From Clostridia bacterium (GTDB lineage: Bacteria > Bacillota > Clostridia > Oscillospirales > Acutalibacteraceae), in contig JAILDS010000268.1 in the NCBI GenBank assembly GCA_024689165.1, positions 1-5,526 on the forward strand: a stretch of 5,526 nucleotides of DNA. The letters are read 5' to 3'. This document shows positions 1 through 4,496 of this stretch, in pieces. Both the position numbers and the translations under genes were made by a program. The stretch's first letter is position 1; each line of letters starts with the position of its first letter. Below the pieces are notes generated by a model. The model saw only the letters and a program-made list of their open reading frames with translations, was not told where the DNA came from and did not search any database.

Positions 1-744
1 TGGGGGCACGTATTCGGCAACCATGACGAGGAAAAAGGATACAAAGCCTGCGAGCAGGAAAAGGTCTATGAGTCCTTCCCTCTGTGCGTCTCGAAAGCCG
101 GCGACCCGAATGTCCACGGCGTGGGCAACTACGTCCTGCCCGTGTGGTCCTCCGACGGTTCGCGCCCCGTTTACAACGTCTGGGCGCTGGACACGCACAG
201 GGGCTTTTCCGACTTCATAAAAGAGTACGGGCTCGACCCCGACCCGTGGTTTTACAGGCTCGGCGAGCCGATGCACGCTCACTCCGGGTATGACACCGTG
301 AGGTTCGACCAGGTGAGCTGGTACTACGAGGCCTCGGAACTGTTCGAAAGCGAATACGGCGGAAAGATCCCCGGCGCTATGGTGTTCCATATCGCTCTGC
401 CGGAGTACACCGTACCATATAAGAATCCCGCGCAGACCCGTTACAGGGGCAGCATGCGCGAGAGTATAGGCAACGGCCCGAACAACTCCGGGCTTTATAA
501 CGCGATCGTCGAGAGGGGCGACGTCAGGACCCTTGTCTGCGGGCACGACCATATCAACGACTGGGAGGCGACCTACCTCGGCGTCAGAATGACCTACGAC
601 GCGGGCTTGAGCTACGACGGCTACTGCGACGACGACCTCAGGGGCGGGCGCATCATCGACGTCGACGAAGCCGACCCGTGGAACGTCAGAACGTATATGG
701 TCAGGTGCTCCGACGTCGTGGAGGGGTATCAGGTTCAGAGCTGA
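1..744 (+). CDS. Dcr2-like calcineurin-type metallophosphoesterase, C-terminal part (5' end outside window)
   Basis: Frame 1 is open from the first base to the TGA at 742-744, giving 247 residues with no start in the window; the GTG at 121 is internal, because conserved sequence precedes it. Seen: the metal-binding GNHD motif at residues 6-9, a DTH at about residues 64-66, DQVSWY near 103-108, FHIALPEY at 129-136 (His130 a likely metal ligand) and CGHDHIND at 180-187, the GHxH metal motif. These are the middle and last motifs of the binuclear-metal phosphoesterase fold. The DxH and GDxxD motifs must lie upstream. The order GNHDEE, then HxxLPEY, then an NSG segment, then GHDHIND resembles the Dcr2/Sia1-like branch of purple-acid-type phosphoesterases. 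The natural substrate of bacterial members is generally unknown and cannot be read here. Localisation is unknown since the N-terminus is missing. A strong terminator follows 37 bases after the stop, so it ends its transcription unit. Confidence 0.93.
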   Translation, partial: WGHVFGNHDEEKGYKACEQEKVYESFPLCVSKAGDPNVHGVGNYVLPVWSSDGSRPVYNVWALDTHRGFSDFIKEYGLDPDPWFYRLGEPMHAHSGYDTVRFDQVSWYYEASELFESEYGGKIPGAMVFHIALPEYTVPYKNPAQTRYRGSMRESIGNGPNNSGLYNAIVERGDVRTLVCGHDHINDWEATYLGVRMTYDAGLSYDGYCDDDLRGGRIIDVDEADPWNVRTYMVRCSDVVEGYQVQS

Positions 745-781
745 AAAGCCCTTATACGTGCAGCCTCACCTGCAAAGACGG

Positions 782-808
782 CCGTTTGCTCTGCAGACGG
801 TTTTTTTT
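782..808 (+). terminator. Intrinsic terminator after the metallophosphoesterase gene
   Basis: An 8-bp stem pairs 782-789 (CCGTTTGC) with 793-800 (GCAGACGG), with one G-U pair and a TCT loop. It is followed directly by eight T residues (801-808). This is a textbook Rho-independent terminator for plus-strand transcripts. The T-run overlaps the stop codon of the convergent DUF308 gene. Read on the minus strand, the same hairpin is followed only by a short, interrupted U-stretch (TCTTTGC), so termination of the opposing operon here is possible but weaker. Confidence 0.88.
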
Positions 809-1349
809 ATAGATTTTCCCTGTTGTATCTGTTGAGAAAGGCTATTGAGAAATTGTCCACCGCGGAATCGAACAGCAGAGCCACGCCCGCGAGTATAAAG
901 GCTATCTTGCGCATGAACGACGGGTTGACGATCAGGAACACGCCGAAGAGCACGCATATCACGCCGAAAACGAGCTGAGAGACTGCTCCGGCGGCGCCGC
1001 GTTTTTTCAGGAACACGCCGTGGAAGAGCTTCATCAGCCCGTCGATGAGAACGACCGCTCCCACTGCGATCGTCAGCGCGTCCATCACGAGATCGGGAAC
1101 GGCGATGCAGAGTATTCCGCATAAGGCGAATATCAGCCCGACGGTCAGCTCGAACCAGAGGCGCGAGCCCTTTTTGAAGCTCCACCCGAAGAAAAAAAAG
1201 TTGAAGCCCGCGATGATCAGGCAGACCGCGCCGAGAAGGTAGCACAGCGTGTGAGAAGCCCTGTCGGGCCATATTATGAACAGCAGCCCCGCGACCATGG
1301 TGGAAAGCGACAGCACCCGCCACGTGCGGGCAAGGTTGATATTCTTCAT
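807..1349 (-). CDS. Six-helix DUF308 / HdeD-like membrane protein
   Basis: A 180-residue hydrophobic protein with six likely membrane helices at about residues 10-27, 34-54, 66-84, 89-106, 122-142 and 147-165. Seen: a repeated two-helix unit, roughly residues 18-52, 74-109 and 129-167. Each has a helix ending in a Pro-containing turn (WPDR, VPDL, NPSF) and then a Gly-rich helix (LGAVCLI, VGAVVLI, LAGVALLF). This three-fold layout and length fit the DUF308/HdeD family of bacterial membrane proteins. HdeD is tied to acid resistance in E. coli, but family members elsewhere have no firm function and none is assigned here. The ATG at 1349 overlaps the TGA of thiI by one base (TGATG), implying translational coupling. 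A TTG at 1352 in the same frame would add one residue and sits at a slightly better distance (10 instead of 13 nt) from the AGGAAGG at 1363-1369. It is the last gene of the thiI operon. Confidence 0.85.
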   Translation of the reverse strand: MKNINLARTWRVLSLSTMVAGLLFIIWPDRASHTLCYLLGAVCLIIAGFNFFFFGWSFKKGSRLWFELTVGLIFALCGILCIAVPDLVMDALTIAVGAVVLIDGLMKLFHGVFLKKRGAAGAVSQLVFGVICVLFGVFLIVNPSFMRKIAFILAGVALLFDSAVDNFSIAFLNRYNRENL

Positions 1350-2542
1350 CAAAACAGCTCAACCTTCCTGATATAAGAGTTCTTTTTCATGACCGCTGCT
1401 TCCGCCGCCTCGCGCGCGAGCGAAACGACGTCGAGCGGCTCTTCGGCCTTCCTGACGTCCGCGAGCGCCGGGTTTGTTTTCGGGTGCTTCGGCGTGAAGA
1501 TCGCGCAGCAGTCCTCATACGGCTCGATGGAAATATCGAACGCGCCTATCTTTCGGGATGTCTCGACTATCTCGTTCTTGTCGAGGCCTATACAGGGTCT
1601 CAGCACGGGCATGCCCGCCGCGTCCTCGGTGCAGGCGAGCGCCGAAAGCGTCTGAGAGGCGACCTGCGCTATCGATTCCCCGGTGATGAGCGCAAGGGCG
1701 TTTTCTTTTTCGGCTATAAGAGTCGCCGTGCGCATCATCATCCTGCGAGAGATCACCGTGAACAGCTCCGGCGGGCAGAGGTCGCGGATAAGCTCCTGGG
1801 TGCGGGCAAAATCGACCTTGTAAAGATGGATATCGCCAGCGTACGCCGTCAGGACCTCGGTAAGGCGTTCGACCTTTTTTTCGGCGCGCACAGAGGTGTA
1901 CGGAGGACTCATGAAATGGACCGCGCAGAGCGAAACGCCCCGTTTCGCGGTCATGTATCCTGCGACGGGGCTGTCTATGCCGCCGCTGAGCAGCAGACAG
2001 GCGCGTCCGGAGGTCCCGACCGGCAGCCCGCCTGCGCCGGCGACGGAGCCGGCGTGTATATAGGCGTAGTCGTCGCGTATCTCGACGTAGACGACGACGT
2101 CGGGATTTCTGACGTTGACTTTAAGGTTGCGGAAGCTTGCCAGAAGCCTGCCGCCGACCGCGGCGGAGATCTCGGGCGAGGTCATAGGGAAGCTCTTGTC
2201 GCTCCTCTTGGACTCGACCTTGAAGGTCGCGCAGGAGCCGAGCGTTTTTTCAAGATAGACCGGCGCGATATCAAGAATAGCGCCGATGTCCTTCGGCGCC
2301 TGCGCGGCTCTTGAAAAACGCGCGACTCCGAAGACTTTTTTGACCTCTTCGACGGCTCTGTCAAGATCGATATCGTCGCTCTGCGGCACGACGTTTATCG
2401 TGCTCTGCGCGGCGGTGTATTTGAAAACGCCCACTTCGCCCAGACGGCGGCGCAGGTTCTTTATCAGTGCCTGTTCGAACGTCGAGCGGTTGAGCCCCTT
2501 GAGGGCAAGCTCCCCGTTCTTGATGAGGATTATCTCTTTCAT
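1349..2542 (-). CDS. thiI: tRNA 4-thiouridine synthase / thiamine sulfur-transfer protein ThiI, short form
   Basis: ThiI adenylates U8 of tRNA with ATP and inserts sulfur delivered by a cysteine desulfurase; in many bacteria it also serves thiazole formation for thiamine. The 397-residue product starts with MKEIILIKNGELALKG, the usual ThiI N-terminus. It has an N-terminal ferredoxin-like region, a THUMP-like region about residues 60-165, and the ATP-pyrophosphatase P-loop SGGIDSP at 186-192. Further motifs are MSPPYTS 211-217, SRRMMMR 265-271, ITGES 286-290, and EDCCAIFTPKHP at 343-354. Length matches Bacillota ThiI (about 400), without the C-terminal rhodanese domain of the E. coli protein. 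The Cys345-Cys346 pair lies where E. coli has Cys344. The frame stays open upstream to 2968, but the start at 2542 fits family length, has a GGAG at 2555-2558, and lies just downstream of the predicted promoter. An alternative ATG at 2584 lies inside the -10 element. No cysteine desulfurase gene adjoins it. Confidence 0.96.
   Translation of the reverse strand: MKEIILIKNGELALKGLNRSTFEQALIKNLRRRLGEVGVFKYTAAQSTINVVPQSDDIDLDRAVEEVKKVFGVARFSRAAQAPKDIGAILDIAPVYLEKTLGSCATFKVESKRSDKSFPMTSPEISAAVGGRLLASFRNLKVNVRNPDVVVYVEIRDDYAYIHAGSVAGAGGLPVGTSGRACLLLSGGIDSPVAGYMTAKRGVSLCAVHFMSPPYTSVRAEKKVERLTEVLTAYAGDIHLYKVDFARTQELIRDLCPPELFTVISRRMMMRTATLIAEKENALALITGESIAQVASQTLSALACTEDAAGMPVLRPCIGLDKNEIVETSRKIGAFDISIEPYEDCCAIFTPKHPKTNPALADVRKAEEPLDVVSLAREAAEAAVMKKNSYIRKVELF
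1363..1369 (-). promoter_or_regulatory. Ribosome binding site for the DUF308 gene, inside the end of thiI
   Basis: Read on the minus strand this is AGGAAGG, a good Shine-Dalgarno match lying in the last codons of thiI. It is 13 nt from the ATG at 1349 and 10 nt from the TTG at 1352, so it supports translation starting at this junction but does not decide between the two. With the TGATG overlap it points to reinitiation or coupled translation. Confidence 0.6.
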
Positions 2543-2554
2543 TTCGTTACAGAT

Positions 2555-2558
2555 CTCC
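2555..2558 (-). promoter_or_regulatory. Probable ribosome binding site of thiI
   Basis: GGAG on the minus strand, 12 nt from the ATG at 2542. The spacing is somewhat long, but there is no better candidate between the predicted transcription start (about 2576) and the start codon. Confidence 0.5.
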
Positions 2559-2582
2559 GCTACATGATGCCTCTGAAAATCC

Positions 2583-2611
2583 ATTATCGCATTTTTCGCG
2601 CAAAAATACAA
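2583..2611 (-). promoter_or_regulatory. Predicted sigma-A promoter of the thiI-DUF308 operon (extended -10)
   Basis: On the minus strand, TTGTAT (2611-2606) and GATAAT (2588-2583) are separated by 17 bp, and TG-C directly precedes the -10 hexamer, making an extended -10. The expected transcription start is near 2576, giving a 5' leader of about 34 nt before thiI. That is too short to hold a TPP riboswitch. The match was found by eye and is not tested. Confidence 0.65.
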
Positions 2612-2677
2612 CCTCATTTTTTTCGGTCGCTTTCCGCAGGAGAATGCCGGCAAAAGCAGCGGTCCCCTAATTAAGAG

Positions 2678-2705
2678 TTGACAATCAGGCGTTTTATTGT
2701 ATAAT
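2678..2705 (+). promoter_or_regulatory. Near-perfect housekeeping promoter of the glycosyltransferase operon
   Basis: TTGACA at 2678-2683 and TATAAT at 2700-2705, both exact consensus hexamers, are separated by 16 bp (17 is optimal). The expected transcription start is near 2712, leaving a leader of about 51 nt before the ATG at 2763. The element is back to back with the thiI promoter, about 66 bp away between the -35 boxes. That spacer holds no gene; by eye I saw only an AT-rich TAATTA palindrome next to the -35 (2669-2674) and a poor inverted repeat at 2629-2657. Confidence 0.8.
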
Positions 2706-2715
2706 AACTCAGTAT

Positions 2716-2737
2716 GCTTTCTTGTGAGAAGCTTTTT
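2716..2737 (+). other. Small hairpin plus T-run in the operon leader (possible weak attenuator)
   Basis: Just after the predicted transcription start, GCTT pairs with AAGC (2716-2719 with 2729-2732). Two more pairs are possible if T2720 bulges (C2721-G2728, T2722-A2727), closing a TGTG loop, and TTTTT follows at 2733-2737. The shape is that of a small intrinsic terminator, but the stem is short and AU-rich, so it may have no effect. Nothing in the leader suggests a known riboswitch. Confidence 0.25.
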
Positions 2738-2762
2738 GCCGATTGGATTGTGATACCGACCG

Positions 2763-3764
2763 ATGTGTATAAAAGACCCGCCGCTTGTTACCGTTATCAT
2801 TGCGACGCATAACGACGAGCAGGATATAGAAAACGCAGTCAGAAGCGCCCGAAGACAAACGTGGCGCGAGCTTGAGATTATCGTCGTTGACGACGGATCG
2901 ACCGACTCCACCGGCGCTAAATGTGATGCGATCGCGGCCAGGGACTCCAGAGTCCGTGTCATACACATGAAAAACAGCGGCGTATCTGCGGCGAGGAATA
3001 CCGCTCTGGAGTCGATGAGGGGCGAGTACGTGACTTTCCTGGACGGCGACGACCTTCTCTCGCCGAAAGCCGTTGAAGCGATGATGGCGGGAATAAGCGA
3101 TCACGACGCGGACATCGCTACCTGCGCGCTCACCAAAGAGCGGAGCGATGGCAGCTCGTTCAAAAATTTCGTCTGGCCCGACGGGCAGACGCAGGTGACG
3201 GAGGGTATCTCTTCCGTCGTCGAGATGCTTTACGCGACGAACTGCAACACGAGCGTTTGTCAAAAGCTTTTCAAAAGGGCCCTTTTTGACGGAAAATATG
3301 CGTTCCCGACGGATATCAGGATGGGCGAGGACTCGTATTTTACATATCGGTGCTTCCTCGACGCACGGCGCGTTGCCCACGTGCCGGAGATGGGTTATAT
3401 TTACCGCTTCAACCGTGAGAGCGTGACCAACAAGGCAGAGAACAACCTGAAGTTCTATGATTACGTCAGGGTCTACGACAGGATAGTCGAAGAGGGCTTC
3501 GCCTCTGATGACCCCGCGTACGTCAGCGCCGTGCTGACGAAGCTCGTAGGTCAGAACTTCTGGGCGATGATGAAGCTCCGCGCCGACGGGCTCGATCATG
3601 AAAAAGAGCTCGACCATATCCGCCGCAACATACGCAGATACCGTGCGCGCGTGATAATGAACCCACGCGCCGAGACCCACGTAAGGGGCGCGTGTGCGCT
3701 GTCTTACGCCGGTTTCGGTACCGTAAACGTGATTTACGACAGGCATCTTTTCCCGGCAAAATAA
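2763..3764 (+). CDS. Family 2 glycosyltransferase (GT-A fold)
   Basis: A 333-residue inverting glycosyltransferase of the GT2 type, which transfers a sugar from a nucleotide-sugar donor to a growing glycan or lipid carrier at the inner face of the membrane. Seen: N-terminal VTVIIATHN (9-17), nucleotide-binding VVDDGSTD (41-48), NSGVSAARNTAL (71-82), the metal-binding DxD as FLDGDD (92-97), a GED motif at 188-190 where the family's catalytic base is expected, and YIYRFNRESVT (212-222), usual in short capsule-type GT2 enzymes. No membrane helix is evident. Donor and acceptor cannot be read from sequence. The ATG at 2763 is the only credible start, since an in-frame TGA lies at 2751-2753; it has no clear Shine-Dalgarno sequence. 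It is the first gene after a strong promoter and is followed after 21 bp by a cytidylyltransferase, so a role in teichoic-acid-like or capsular polymer synthesis is inferred. Confidence 0.92.
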   Translation: MCIKDPPLVTVIIATHNDEQDIENAVRSARRQTWRELEIIVVDDGSTDSTGAKCDAIAARDSRVRVIHMKNSGVSAARNTALESMRGEYVTFLDGDDLLSPKAVEAMMAGISDHDADIATCALTKERSDGSSFKNFVWPDGQTQVTEGISSVVEMLYATNCNTSVCQKLFKRALFDGKYAFPTDIRMGEDSYFTYRCFLDARRVAHVPEMGYIYRFNRESVTNKAENNLKFYDYVRVYDRIVEEGFASDDPAYVSAVLTKLVGQNFWAMMKLRADGLDHEKELDHIRRNIRRYRARVIMNPRAETHVRGACALSYAGFGTVNVIYDRHLFPAK

Positions 3765-3767
3765 AAC

Positions 3768-3773
3768 AAAGGA
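3768..3773 (+). promoter_or_regulatory. Ribosome binding site of the cytidylyltransferase gene
   Basis: AAAGGA in the 21-bp gap after the glycosyltransferase stop, 12 nt before the ATG at 3786. No promoter or terminator is visible in this gap, so the genes are probably co-transcribed. Confidence 0.5.
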
Positions 3774-3785
3774 CGGTCGATCGTT

Positions 3786-4496
3786 ATGATATTCGCAGGT
3801 ATACTCGCAGGCGGCGTGGGCTCAAGGATGGAGAACGCCGTCATGCCCAAGCAGTTCATAGAGGTCGCCGGCGTGCCCATAATGATCCGCACGCTGCGCA
3901 CCTTCCTTTCATGCGAGCGCATAGACAAGATCGTCGTCTCCATGAATACTGACTGGGAGGGCAGGTATTACAGGCTCTTCGAGGAGTACGAGCTCGATAT
4001 GTCGAGGATACGCGCCGTCCCGGGCGGGGATTCGAGGTTCACCTCCCTCATAAACGTCGCGAAGGGCGCGGCAGAGATCGACTGCAGCGACGCCAATATA
4101 ATGGTCTCGCACGACTGCGCGCGGCTTTTCGTCCCCAAACGCATAATCGAGGAGAATATCGACGCCATGGGCGAGTTCTCGGTGGTCACCACCTCGCTCC
4201 CGGTCATAGACACGGTCCTGTCTTCCGACGACGGGCGGAGCTCGACCTCCGTCCCGGACAGGTCGAAGCTTTTCAACGACCAGGGTCCGCAGACCTTCTA
4301 CGTCAACAAATTTCTCGAGTACGCTCAGGCGCTGCCGAAGGAGCGCCTGCCCGAGTTCATCGAGGCGGGCAAGCTCTACCTTGAGCACGGCGAAAAGATC
4401 GGCATAATCAAGGGCGACAGGTTCAATTTCAAGGTCACGAACGATTTCGATCTCAAATATTCCGAATTTCTTGTCAGGGAGGGTTACGTCAGATGA
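3786..4496 (+). CDS. IspD/TarI-family CTP:alditol-phosphate cytidylyltransferase
   Basis: A 236-residue enzyme of the family that couples CTP to a sugar-alcohol phosphate, giving a CDP-alditol and pyrophosphate. Seen: the CTP-binding start ILAGGVGSRM (6-15) with Arg14, PKQF (21-24) with Lys22, GGDSR (80-84), HDCARLF (109-115; Asp110 and Arg113 match the HDAAR motif), IDTV (141-144), DRS (158-160), QGPQTF (166-171) and FKVTNDFDLK (215-224) with the conserved Lys216. The C-terminal IIKGDRFNFKVT is closer to TarI (ribitol-5-phosphate cytidylyltransferase) than to IspD as I recall these families. The usual Thr-Asp before that segment appears as Ile-Glu (192-193), so the substrate may differ. Its stop overlaps the next start by 4 nt. 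The partner dehydrogenase and the glycosyltransferase upstream argue for glycopolymer precursor synthesis rather than isoprenoids, but an isoprenoid role cannot be excluded without knowing whether another ispD exists. Confidence 0.88.
   Translation: MIFAGILAGGVGSRMENAVMPKQFIEVAGVPIMIRTLRTFLSCERIDKIVVSMNTDWEGRYYRLFEEYELDMSRIRAVPGGDSRFTSLINVAKGAAEIDCSDANIMVSHDCARLFVPKRIIEENIDAMGEFSVVTTSLPVIDTVLSSDDGRSSTSVPDRSKLFNDQGPQTFYVNKFLEYAQALPKERLPEFIEAGKLYLEHGEKIGIIKGDRFNFKVTNDFDLKYSEFLVREGYVR
4477..4483 (+). promoter_or_regulatory. Strong ribosome binding site of the dehydrogenase gene, within the cytidylyltransferase end
   Basis: GGGAGGG, 9 nt before the ATG at 4493. It fixes the start of the downstream gene at the ATGA overlap (start 4493-4495, upstream stop 4494-4496) and supports translational coupling of the two enzymes. 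Confidence 0.75.

Noticed and set aside
121..744. GTG at 121 as the start of the phosphoesterase
   Set aside because: The same frame is open to base 1 and encodes the conserved GNHD metal motif upstream, so 121 is internal.
766..1362. Minus-strand open frame of 198 codons overlapping the DUF308 gene in another frame
   Set aside because: It is Arg-rich and lacks membrane helices; the alternative frame has clear family-like hydrophobic repeats and the TGATG junction.
1484..2314. Long plus-strand open frame (276 codons) opposite thiI
   Set aside because: It lies wholly antisense to a clear ThiI and its translation is Arg/Gly/Asp-rich with no recognisable motif. It is a by-product of GC-rich codon usage.
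2629..2657. Inverted repeat GCTTT/AAAGC between the divergent promoters as an operator
   Set aside because: The arms are five bases with an unequal interior and are far apart. It is no better than chance by eye.
2543..2762. Riboswitch (for example TPP) upstream of thiI
   Set aside because: The predicted leader is only about 34 nt and no TPP-type conserved sequence was seen on either strand.
2543..2968. N-terminal extension of thiI to 2968, or a start at 2584
   Set aside because: The extension would cross both divergent promoters and the start of the glycosyltransferase gene, and its residues do not look like ThiI. The ATG at 2584 lies inside the predicted -10 element.
2709..3746. Long minus-strand open frame (345 codons) opposite the glycosyltransferase
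   Set aside because: It mirrors the glycosyltransferase codons, shows no family motif, and would have to end across the consensus promoter at 2678-2705.
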